From Candidatus Roseilinea sp. (lineage in GTDB: Bacteria; Chloroflexota; Anaerolineae; J036; Brachytrichaceae), in the NCBI GenBank assembly GCA_025998955.1, contig AP024676.1, positions 744,001-808,000 on the forward strand: a DNA stretch of 64,000 nt, read 5' to 3'. Shown in pieces: positions 55,220-62,751 of this stretch. The translations under genes were made by a program, and so were the position numbers. A model generated the notes under the pieces. It worked only from the letters and a program-made list of their open reading frames with translations, was not told where the DNA came from and made no database searches. Numbering within the stretch: position 1 is the first letter of the stretch; every line of letters begins with the position of its first letter.

Positions 55220-56931
55220 CCACCGCTGTTCTCATTTTCACCTTCAGTCCCGTGCAATCCTTCATCGCCGAGGCGCGGCGGGCCGCCGATTTGTTCGTCG
55301 GCAGCCGGATTTTGTCAGAGCTGGCCAAGGCGGCGGCGAGCGCCATCGGCGCGGACAACCTGGTCTATCCCGCCTCGCTCGATGGCGACGTGCCGAACGT
55401 CATCGTCGCGCGCGTGTCGGCGGCGAACGCCGCGCAGATCGCAGATTCCGCCAAGCAAACGATGCTGGGCAGATGGCGCGAGATCGCCAAGACGGCTAGA
55501 ACCAAGTTCAAAAATCGGGGTTTTGCCGATCAAACCTTCGACGACATCTGGGAGCGACAGATCAAACATCTCTGGGATGTCTTCTGGGTCGCGGCCGAGG
55601 AAACGTCCGGCTACCGCGACGCTTACGAGCGGGCGCGCCGCGCCTTGGACGCGGTCAAACGCAGCCGCCTCTTCGCAGCCTGCGACGAACCCGGCATCAA
55701 AGATACGCTCTCCGGCCAGCGTGAGGCGCTGCATCTGAATGGTCAGGCGACCTACGGGGTGGTCAAGACATATTGGAAGGGCATTGCTAAACACTACGCC
55801 GTTGGGCCATCGAAACTCCGTCCCGAGGGCCGCGAGCGGTTAGACGCCATCGGCGCAACCAAGCGCTTCTGCGATCTCGCCGACCGCCAGTTTCCTTCCA
55901 CCAGCACCGTTGCCGCGCTGGACTTCATCGCGCGCGCCAAGCAGCAGGCGCGCGAGGCGCTTCGCGCCTACAAAGATGCCGTTGCTGGCTTGGACGCTTA
56001 TCGAGTCGCAGATGACGCCGATTGGCCCTACGACGGCGACCTGTTGTTCGAGGAGACGCTCGCGCCGGATCGCCTGAAAGATAGCTACGACCTCGAACGG
56101 CTGGATGAGCAGGTGTTGTCCGGGGCACGGCAGGCGCTCAAGAAGCTGCACAAAGCCGCCGGCGGTCCACCTTCGACTTACTACGCTTTGCTGGTGCTAG
56201 ACGGCGACGGCATGGGCGAGCGCATCAGCCGGTGCCTGAAGCAGCACGACCCGCAGGCAGCGCACACGAAGCTGAGCTGGTCCCTGGCGCACTTCTCGCA
56301 GCGCGTCGCCGACATCCTCCCGGCTGACTGCCTGATCTACAACGGTGGCGACGACGTGTTGGCTTTTCTGCCGCTGAGCTGGGCGTTGGACAAGGCGCAA
56401 GCGCTGGCGCTGGCATTTGAGGAAGTCGCTAACGACTCTCCTGCGCCCGGCACGGCCTCGGCCGGCGTCGCGCTCGTCCACCACTTACACCCGCTCGATG
56501 CCGCGCTGCGCGCTGCCCGCGCCGCCGAGCGCGCGGCCAAGCGCGTGGACGGCAAAGCCGCGCTATGCGTCACCGCCCTCAAGCGTAGCGGTGAGCAGGA
56601 GACGGCCGTCACCAAGTGGGATGGCGTCAACACCCTCAAGGACCTAGTTGCGCGACTTCAGCAGGATGACTTGGCCGCGCGCTTCGTCAGCGACGCCGCG
56701 CTGACCCTGCGCGCCATCCCGGATGGTCGGCCGGACATGCTGGAAGCCGAGCTACGCCGCCAGGTGCACCGGCACGGCAGCGAACGTTGGCGCCAGACCG
56801 GCGCCCCTGACGCCTTCGCCAAGCAACTGGCCGGCTGGGCGGCGCAGCTCCCTGGCGGCGTTGATGAGCTGCGCCGCTGGCTGGGCATCGCCCGTTTCAT
56901 CGTGCGCGAATCGCAGGAGGCAACCGCATGA
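55216..56931 (+). CDS. cmr2: Cas10/Cmr2 with intact cyclase motif and no HD domain
   Basis: 571 residues, short for Cmr2 (often 800-1000). N-terminal Palm-like segment (AVLIFTFSPVQSFIAEARRA, DLFVGSRILSELAKA) and a second Palm domain with DGDGMGERI and the catalytic LIYNGGDDVLAFLP. The GGDD motif means cyclic oligoadenylate synthesis is expected. No N-terminal HD motif is visible, so single-strand DNase activity is probably absent. Cytoplasmic, bound to Cmr3 and the RAMP backbone. Overlaps cmr1 and cmr3 by 4 bases each. Confidence 0.93.
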   Translation: MTTAVLIFTFSPVQSFIAEARRAADLFVGSRILSELAKAAASAIGADNLVYPASLDGDVPNVIVARVSAANAAQIADSAKQTMLGRWREIAKTARTKFKNRGFADQTFDDIWERQIKHLWDVFWVAAEETSGYRDAYERARRALDAVKRSRLFAACDEPGIKDTLSGQREALHLNGQATYGVVKTYWKGIAKHYAVGPSKLRPEGRERLDAIGATKRFCDLADRQFPSTSTVAALDFIARAKQQAREALRAYKDAVAGLDAYRVADDADWPYDGDLLFEETLAPDRLKDSYDLERLDEQVLSGARQALKKLHKAAGGPPSTYYALLVLDGDGMGERISRCLKQHDPQAAHTKLSWSLAHFSQRVADILPADCLIYNGGDDVLAFLPLSWALDKAQALALAFEEVANDSPAPGTASAGVALVHHLHPLDAALRAARAAERAAKRVDGKAALCVTALKRSGEQETAVTKWDGVNTLKDLVARLQQDDLAARFVSDAALTLRAIPDGRPDMLEAELRRQVHRHGSERWRQTGAPDAFAKQLAGWAAQLPGGVDELRRWLGIARFIVRESQEATA

Positions 56932-58007
56932 AGGCCAAGGCGCTCTTTCTCACACCCGTGGATGTGTGGCTGTTCCGCGATGGCCGGCCGTTCGACGCCG
57001 GCGACGACCACTACGCGCGCAGCCTCTTCCCGCCATATCCCAGCGTGCTGCAGGGCGCGATCCGCTCGCATCACCTGGTCGTGCAAGGCGTGGACTTGCG
57101 CAACCAGGACGCGATCAAGGCGACCGTCGGCACCGCCGAGGACTTCGGCAAGCTGCGCATGTGCGGGCCGTTCATCGCCTGCCGCGAAGCCGACGGCCGG
57201 CTCACGCGCTACTTTCCGGCGCCGGCCGATGCCGCCCCGTGCGACGACGCGCACCTGAAGGCGATCGCGCCTCAGCCCGCCGCCCACCATCAGGTAGTCA
57301 CCGGCGCCGACGCGGTGCTGCCGCGGTTGTTCTTCCCGCATCCCGGCGTCGAGGCCGAAAAGCGCGAGATAGGGAGTTGGCTGACCGAAGCAGACCTGCA
57401 TGCATGCCTAAACGGCGCGGCGGTGAGGCCGGAGCGTTCCGACGCGCTGTTCGTCTCCGAGCACCGCTACGGCATCGGTCTGGATAGCGACCGGCGCGCA
57501 ACGCAGAGGGGACAGCTCTACGCGGCCGAGTTCGTCCGCGTGTGCGACGGGGTAGGGCTGTATGTCGAGGTGAGCAGCTACGACGGCTGGCCGCCGGCGG
57601 GCGTGATGCGCATCGGCGGCGAGGGACACGCCGCGCACTTTGCCCAGGTGGACCCCATGCCGTGGCCCGCGATACCCGCTCCTCTGCCGTCGCGCTTCAA
57701 GGTGTACTTTGTCACGCCGACCTATTTCGAGGATGGATGGAAACCGAAGAGCGGTTGGGGCAGGTTCTTCGATGGCCAGGTGAAGCTCGAAGCCGTCGCC
57801 CTGCGCGGCTACGAGTCGCGCGGCGGCTACGACTGGGCCGGCGGCGGCCAGAAGCCGGCCCGCCGCTTTGTGCCGGCCGGCAGCGTTTACTACTTCAGCC
57901 ATGACGGCTCGGCTCGTCTCAAGTCGGACCTGGTCAACGGCGCCATCACCGAACTCTGGCCGGAGATCGGCTTCGGCCAGGTCATCATCAGTGAGTGGAA
58001 GGAGTGA
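56928..58007 (+). CDS. cmr3: Type III-B RAMP protein Cmr3
   Basis: 359 residues. LFLTPVDVWLFRDGRPFDAG and LFPPYPSVLQGAIRSHHL are hallmark Cmr3/Cas5-like sequences that bind the crRNA 5' tag and Cas10. C-terminal GYDWAGGGQKPARRFVPAGS is the RAMP glycine-rich region. Length typical. ATGA overlap with cmr2; 4 bases separate it from cmr4. Confidence 0.93.
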   Translation: MKAKALFLTPVDVWLFRDGRPFDAGDDHYARSLFPPYPSVLQGAIRSHHLVVQGVDLRNQDAIKATVGTAEDFGKLRMCGPFIACREADGRLTRYFPAPADAAPCDDAHLKAIAPQPAAHHQVVTGADAVLPRLFFPHPGVEAEKREIGSWLTEADLHACLNGAAVRPERSDALFVSEHRYGIGLDSDRRATQRGQLYAAEFVRVCDGVGLYVEVSSYDGWPPAGVMRIGGEGHAAHFAQVDPMPWPAIPAPLPSRFKVYFVTPTYFEDGWKPKSGWGRFFDGQVKLEAVALRGYESRGGYDWAGGGQKPARRFVPAGSVYYFSHDGSARLKSDLVNGAITELWPEIGFGQVIISEWKE

Positions 58008-58011
58008 TCCT

Positions 58012-58926
58012 ATGTTCGAGGCAAAAACGTTGATGTTCATCTATGTGGAGACGCCGCTGCATGCCGGCAGCGGGCGCGGGCTGGGCGCGGTGGACCTGCC
58101 CATCCAGCGCGAGCGCGTGACGCACTACCCCATCATCCAGTCCAGCGGCGTGAAAGGCAAGATCCGCGCCGAGGTGCGACAGCGCAACGGTTGGCGGGAC
58201 GATAGCGCCGAAGTCACGGCGCTGTTCGGCAAGGCCGGCGAGGAAGGCGCCAGCGCAGCCGGCGCAATCGCGCCCGGCGACGCGCGCGTGTTGTTGTTCC
58301 CCGTGCGCTCGTTGGCCGGCGTGTTCGCTTGGACGACCAGCCTGCACGCGCTGGCCCGCTTTCAGCGTGAGTGCGCCCTGGTCGGCCTGAACTTCCCGTG
58401 GCTGGACGGCTTGAGTGAGCCGCCGGAAGATCCCGCCACCGCCCTCATCGGCATCAACAGCGCCCTGAAGGCAGGCGAATCGGTGGTGCTGGAGGAGTTC
58501 AGCTTTCGGCCACAGCCCAATGAGGCAGTCGCTCGAATCGGCGAATGGATCGCCCAACATGCGCTGCCACCAGAATACACCTACTGGCAGCAGGAGCTGC
58601 CCAGGAAGCTCATCATTCTGCCGGAGGACTATTTCCGCGACTTCATCACACACGGCACCGAGGTGCAGACGCATGTGCGGCTCGACCCGGACAAGAAGAC
58701 GGTGCAGACCGGTGCGCTCTGGACGACCGAGAGCTTGCCGGTGGATACGCTGCTCTACGCGCCGCTCATGGCGACGCGCTCACGGGTGGACGGGACAAAG
58801 TGGAGCGCCGGCGACGTGCTGAATGTGCTGAGGGAGACCTTGCACGGACAGCGTGTGCAATTCGGTGGCGACGAGACGACCGGTCAAGGCTGGACAACGG
58901 TCACGCTTGCAGGAGGTGGGCAATGA
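58012..58926 (+). CDS. cmr4: Type III-B backbone RAMP and target RNase Cmr4
   Basis: 304 residues. ETPLHAGSGRGLGAVDLPIQ, RERVTHYPIIQSSGVKGKIR and LRETLHGQRVQFGGDETTGQ are typical of Cmr4/Cas7. Asp28 in VDLPIQ corresponds to the catalytic Asp of the loop that cuts target RNA at 6-nt intervals, so cleavage is expected. AAGGAG before the ATG 58012. Its stop overlaps cmr5 by 4 bases. Confidence 0.94.
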   Translation: MFEAKTLMFIYVETPLHAGSGRGLGAVDLPIQRERVTHYPIIQSSGVKGKIRAEVRQRNGWRDDSAEVTALFGKAGEEGASAAGAIAPGDARVLLFPVRSLAGVFAWTTSLHALARFQRECALVGLNFPWLDGLSEPPEDPATALIGINSALKAGESVVLEEFSFRPQPNEAVARIGEWIAQHALPPEYTYWQQELPRKLIILPEDYFRDFITHGTEVQTHVRLDPDKKTVQTGALWTTESLPVDTLLYAPLMATRSRVDGTKWSAGDVLNVLRETLHGQRVQFGGDETTGQGWTTVTLAGGGQ

Positions 58927-59294
58927 GCAACGTGGGTCAACGCCAATCGCTTGAGCAGCAGCGCGCGGCGGCCGCCTGGCGCGCCGTGCAGGATGTGCCC
59001 GTGAGCAACGGTAAAGAGTTCAAATCGGTCGCCACCGGACTACCCGCCGACATCCAGTCAAGCGGCCTGGGGCAAACCATGGCCTTTCTTCGGGCGAAGG
59101 GTAAGGAAGAGCACAAAGCCGTTTTCAATGCTGTAACGGGCTGGATTAAGCAGCGACTGAACATCACCGATGGAGACTTCATGGAGTGGCTGATGACGAA
59201 GGCTTCGACCGAGCAGTATCGCTATGCCACTTCCGAGGCCATCGCCTTGGCAATTTGGATAAAGCGCTTCGCCGAGGCCCGCTTCAAGGAGTAG
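58923..59294 (+). CDS. cmr5: Type III-B small subunit Cmr5
   Basis: 123 residues, helical, with SLEQQRAAAAWRAVQDVP near the start, ADIQSSGLGQTMAFLRAKGK and a C-terminal EAIALAIWIKRFAEARFKE, as in Cmr5 (Cas11) which stabilises the target strand. Overlaps cmr4 by 4 bases and lies 6 bases before cmr6. Confidence 0.92.
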   Translation: MSNVGQRQSLEQQRAAAAWRAVQDVPVSNGKEFKSVATGLPADIQSSGLGQTMAFLRAKGKEEHKAVFNAVTGWIKQRLNITDGDFMEWLMTKASTEQYRYATSEAIALAIWIKRFAEARFKE

Positions 59295-59300
59295 GGACCA

Positions 59301-60512
59301 ATGCCGAACCTGCTTGACATCCCGATCCCACTGCAGTCGGCACAGACCTTTCGCGACCACAAAGGCATCACCAACCCCGGCCTCATCTTCGATCGCTTCG
59401 CGCCCGATTGGTCAGGTCAGGCAACGCTGAAAAAGGACGGGTTGGAAGTGGTGCGCAGTGCAGCCGAGAAAGCAGATAGTGCTTTGTTGCAAGGCTGGAA
59501 CGCGCGCTGGGAGGCGGTGGTGCGCGCCGCTAACGCCGAGCCCTTCTCCCTCAAGACCGACTGGCGCTTCATCGCCGGCCTGGGGCGCAAGGGATCGTTG
59601 GAGGTGGGCTTCACCTTCCACCGCTACGGCTTCCCCATCCTGCCCGGCAGCAGCGTCAAGGGGATCGCGCGCGCCTGGGCGTTGATCGAAATCGGCCAGC
59701 AAGTCAATCCGGCCAGCCTCAAGAAACTGGATGAGATCCTGTCCGCCGACGGCGACCGAGACAGTGCAGAGCGCAGGCAGTATGAGGCATGGAAGGCGCA
59801 GCAACCCAAAGTGGTCCAAGGGTTGGCCGACGACTTTCGCGGCATCTTCGGCACGACCGCCGCAGCCGGCCGGGCCGTCTTCTTCGACGCCATCCCGGCG
59901 CGCGTCCCGAAGCTGGAGCTGGACGTGATGAACCCGCACTTCCCGCAATACTATCGAGGCGAAGCGCCGCCCACCGACTGGCAAAGCCCGGTGCCGGTGT
60001 ATTTCCTGACCGTCGCGCCCGGCGTGTCGTTCTGGTTTGCCGTCGGTTGGCGCGGCGCGCTCGACGCAGGCCAGCAGTTGCGCGACCGGGCGAAGACATG
60101 GCTGGTTGCTGGCCTGACCGAGCTAGGCGCCGGCGCAAAGACGAGCGCGGGGTATGGGTACTTCGTGCCCCCGCCGCAGCTGGCCCAACCCGCTGCGGTC
60201 ACATCCCCATCGGTTCAGACTGCGCAAATGGTTCAACCTGCGCCCACCATATCGTCTGCCACGCCGACCCCGGTTCCAGGGGCGCCCTCGATGCCGTCGG
60301 AAGAACCCGTTTGGCGTACGGGCACGGTCCGAGAATATCAGCCGGGGCCGGGTCGCGGCCGGCTGATGGATGATGAAACCGGAGACGAGCTCCGCTTCGA
60401 TCGCGAGGCTATTACCGAAAAGGGCTGGTCGCCGGGGAAGAAGCACAAGGTGCACTATGCGGTTGTCCATCGCGAAGGACAGACGCTGGTTGTCGAAGTA
60501 CGACGAGCATAG
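59301..60512 (+). CDS. cmr6: Type III-B RAMP Cmr6 with an extra C-terminal cold-shock-like domain
   Basis: 403 residues against the usual 250-300. Residues about 1-290 are a Cmr6 RAMP: GRKGSLEVGFTFHRYGFPIL then PGSSVKGIARAWALIE and a terminal AGAKTSAGYGYFVPP. A Pro/Thr-rich linker (about 290-336) leads to a 67-residue OB-fold of the cold-shock type: TGTVREYQPGPGRGRLMDDE, GDELRFDREAITEKGWSPGK, ending LVVEVRRA. Cold-shock domains bind single-stranded nucleic acids, so it may add target or crRNA contacts at the end of the complex. Confidence 0.9.
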   Translation: MPNLLDIPIPLQSAQTFRDHKGITNPGLIFDRFAPDWSGQATLKKDGLEVVRSAAEKADSALLQGWNARWEAVVRAANAEPFSLKTDWRFIAGLGRKGSLEVGFTFHRYGFPILPGSSVKGIARAWALIEIGQQVNPASLKKLDEILSADGDRDSAERRQYEAWKAQQPKVVQGLADDFRGIFGTTAAAGRAVFFDAIPARVPKLELDVMNPHFPQYYRGEAPPTDWQSPVPVYFLTVAPGVSFWFAVGWRGALDAGQQLRDRAKTWLVAGLTELGAGAKTSAGYGYFVPPPQLAQPAAVTSPSVQTAQMVQPAPTISSATPTPVPGAPSMPSEEPVWRTGTVREYQPGPGRGRLMDDETGDELRFDREAITEKGWSPGKKHKVHYAVVHREGQTLVVEVRRA

Positions 60513-60530
60513 GACGTCAGGAGAATTGCC

Positions 60531-61664
60531 ATGAAGGACAGACGATTCATAGTGAGTACTGTGGGTATTTCCACCTTCTTGAACGTTCTTGATGATTCAG
60601 AAGAAGACAACTGGCGTTCTCGCCTGAACCGAGCCGCCAACGATCAACACTTGAGTGGCGAGCTGGCAGACAAAGCCGACGAACTCGCCGAAAGAGCAAC
60701 GGTCAGTCTAAACCAGGGTGACGTCTCAAGCCGACGACGCATGAGCGCGGAGCTGAACGGCCTGTATGGTATCTACGAAGGCGACCTATCGGTGGGTAAA
60801 GCGGACATGCACTACTTGATCGCCACCGACACGGCTCTCGGCCGCAAAGCCGCCGATGTGATCTGTGCTTTTCTACGAGAAAGCGGCTTGAGCGTGGATG
60901 TCTACGTGCCCAACGACCTATCCACAGCGACTCCTGCGGCGTTCTCCAAAGGGATGAAGCAGCTCATCCACTGGTGCGAAAGCACCATTCCCGGCTATCG
61001 CGACGCCGGCTATCGAGTGGTCTTCAACCTGACGGCGGCGTTCAAGAGTTTGCAAGGATATCTCAACATCATGGGGATGTTCTACGCGGATGAGATGATC
61101 TACATTTTCGAGACCGGAAGGCAACTGCTTTCCATTCCGCGACTTCCCCTGCAGGTAGACATCGGAGCTTTGCGCGAGCACCGACTGGAGCTGGCCATGA
61201 TGGCGCAGGGTCATATCTTCGCACGCGAGCAGGTGACCAGCATCCCAGCTAGCCTACTGGACATAGATGAACAGGGTAACGCTTCGCTATCGGACTGGGG
61301 ACTGCTAGTCTGGAATCGGGTGCGTCGGGAACTTCTGGGCGAAGACTTACTGCCGTTTCCGCGACTGCAATACACCGATCATTTCCGTCACGACTTCAAA
61401 CGAGCGAGTCAGGCGGAACGGGCTGAACTTCAGGAAGTCCTGGCCAAAGTTTCAGGATTGCTCGAAGATAGCCATGGTGATACGGCGCCTCTTAAGCGCG
61501 ATGGCGGCCTGCAATACGACATCTACACAGGCAAATCAACTAAGGATGGCCAACCTATCGGCCACTTTAGGGTCTCACAGAGCCGTCGGGTTAGTTGCAC
61601 GGCTGAAGATGGCGCGTTGCGTCTGCGACGCTATGGCGAACATTCTATCAACGACAATCCTTGA
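60531..61664 (+). CDS. CARF-RelE effector (Cami1-like cyclic-oligoadenylate-activated ribonuclease)
   Basis: 377 residues. The CARF half (about 1-190) has RRFIVSTVGISTFLNVL and the ligand-loop YRVVFNLTAAFKSLQGYLNI, as in the APE2256-type family. The C-terminal 100 residues resemble RelE/ParE toxins: DHFRHDFKRASQAERAELQE, GGLQYDIYTG, HFRVSQSRRVSCTAEDGALR, HSINDNP. The known Cami1 is a cA4-activated CARF-RelE enzyme that cuts ribosome-bound mRNA; this protein has the same order. It follows cmr6 by 18 bases, so it should be made with the complex. Confidence 0.82.
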   Translation: MKDRRFIVSTVGISTFLNVLDDSEEDNWRSRLNRAANDQHLSGELADKADELAERATVSLNQGDVSSRRRMSAELNGLYGIYEGDLSVGKADMHYLIATDTALGRKAADVICAFLRESGLSVDVYVPNDLSTATPAAFSKGMKQLIHWCESTIPGYRDAGYRVVFNLTAAFKSLQGYLNIMGMFYADEMIYIFETGRQLLSIPRLPLQVDIGALREHRLELAMMAQGHIFAREQVTSIPASLLDIDEQGNASLSDWGLLVWNRVRRELLGEDLLPFPRLQYTDHFRHDFKRASQAERAELQEVLAKVSGLLEDSHGDTAPLKRDGGLQYDIYTGKSTKDGQPIGHFRVSQSRRVSCTAEDGALRLRRYGEHSINDNP

Positions 61665-61726
61665 GGCAAGCCGCGACTCTAACCCATTTCTCCTCCCTGC
61701 CTTCGTCCACCCTCACAACCTCAGCC

Positions 61727-62344
61727 ATGAAGTTCAGAACCCATCTGCCCAAGTACGAGATCGGCGCGCACTTCCTGACGGCCCGGACGTTCGACCGCGC
61801 TCCGTTCTTCGGCGACCCGGCCTGCGCGCGCATCTTCTGCGAGGAACTGGAGGTGTCCAGGCAGAAATATCACTTCTGTGTATTCGCCTTTGTCGTGATG
61901 CCCGACCATATTCATCTGTTGTTGTGGTGGGATAGGGATCAACATCCCGACTTGACCATCTCCAAAGTTGCCTGGGCCGTCAAGGGGCTGACTGCTAAAC
62001 GCGTTGTGAAATATTTGCAGGATAGGGTAGACGAAGGCACTGCCTTCGTCTACCCTGAGTTGAGGCAGGTCATCGAGCCGCAAGACCTCCCTCATCGGCG
62101 CAACTGGCGCTACAAGGTCTGGCAGCAGGGCGCCGGCTATGACTTCAACGCTTACACCCCGGCCAAACTGAGCCAAAAAGTCGCCTACATTCACGCCAAT
62201 CCCGTCCGAGCCGGGCTGGCCTCCACGCCGCAGGCCTATCCCTGGTCCAGCGCGGCCAATTATGCGGCTGGTGGGGTGGGCGAAAGCATTGCCTTCGCCC
62301 ACCCTCATCCTGTGCAAATCACCCCCTACACGGAGATGCTGTGA
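61727..62344 (+). CDS. REP-associated tyrosine transposase (RAYT) inside the CRISPR locus
   Basis: 205 residues. HUH pair in [21 protein letters not shown]-terminal [20 protein letters not shown] with candidate Tyr nucleophile and [20 protein letters not shown]. Two REP-like palindromes are encoded in frame and translate to [11 protein letters not shown] and [12 protein letters not shown], so the gene carries its own possible substrate. Start 61727 is the family N-terminus; a frame from 61661 is longer. Its stop overlaps the csx15 start by one base (TGATG), indicating coupled translation with CRISPR genes. Confidence 0.85.
   Translation: MKFRTHLPKYEIGAHFLTARTFDRAPFFGDPACARIFCEELEVSRQKYHFCVFAFVVMPDHIHLLLWWDRDQHPDLTISKVAWAVKGLTAKRVVKYLQDRVDEGTAFVYPELRQVIEPQDLPHRRNWRYKVWQQGAGYDFNAYTPAKLSQKVAYIHANPVRAGLASTPQAYPWSSAANYAAGGVGESIAFAHPHPVQITPYTEML
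62024..62056. repeat. REP-like palindrome inside the transposase gene
   Basis: AGGGTAGACGAAGGCA, a single C, then TGCCTTCGTCTACCCT: a perfect 16-base inverted repeat. A matching half TGCCTTCGTCCACCCT stands just before the gene (61698-61713). Confidence 0.88.
62274..62304. repeat. Second REP-like palindrome inside the transposase gene
   Basis: GGGTGGGCGAAAGCA, T, TGCCTTCGCCCACCC: 15-base arms with one mismatch, the same consensus as the palindrome at 62024. It lies 40 bases before the transposase stop. Confidence 0.85.
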
Positions 62345-62748
62345 TGATCCTTCTCAACTTCGCTCACCCCCTCACGCCCAATCACCTCGAGCAGGTGGAG
62401 GCGCTGGTCGGCCAGAAGATCGAGCGCGTGGTGGAAGTGCATAGCCAGATTGACCCGCAGCAACCGCTGGCGCCGCAGGTGACGGCCATGGCCGACGCCG
62501 CCGAACTCACCGCGCAGCAGTGGCAGAACGCGCCGATCCTGGTCAACCTGCCGTCGCTGAACTACAGCGCGGCCCTGCTCGTTGCCGAGCTGCACGGGCG
62601 GATGGGCTACTTCCCGCCTTGCCTGCGCCTGCGACCGGTCAAGGATGCGCTGCCGCCGCGCTTCGAGGTGGCGGAGGTGCTGAACCTGCAGGCGGCGCGC
62701 GATGCCGCGCGCGCCTGGCGCGACCAATCTCCTGCAACTGGAGGCTGA
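62344..62748 (+). CDS. csx15: CRISPR-associated protein Csx15
   Basis: 134 residues from the ATG overlapping the transposase stop. [20 protein letters not shown] and [20 protein letters not shown] then [20 protein letters not shown] are the pattern I know from Csx15 of type III loci; its biochemical role is unresolved, with a CARF-like or ring-nuclease fold suspected. Flanked by the RAYT gene and a type I cas8 gene, it bridges the two CRISPR modules. Confidence 0.75.
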   Translation: MILLNFAHPLTPNHLEQVEALVGQKIERVVEVHSQIDPQQPLAPQVTAMADAAELTAQQWQNAPILVNLPSLNYSAALLVAELHGRMGYFPPCLRLRPVKDALPPRFEVAEVLNLQAARDAARAWRDQSPATGG

Positions 62749-62751
62749 AGC

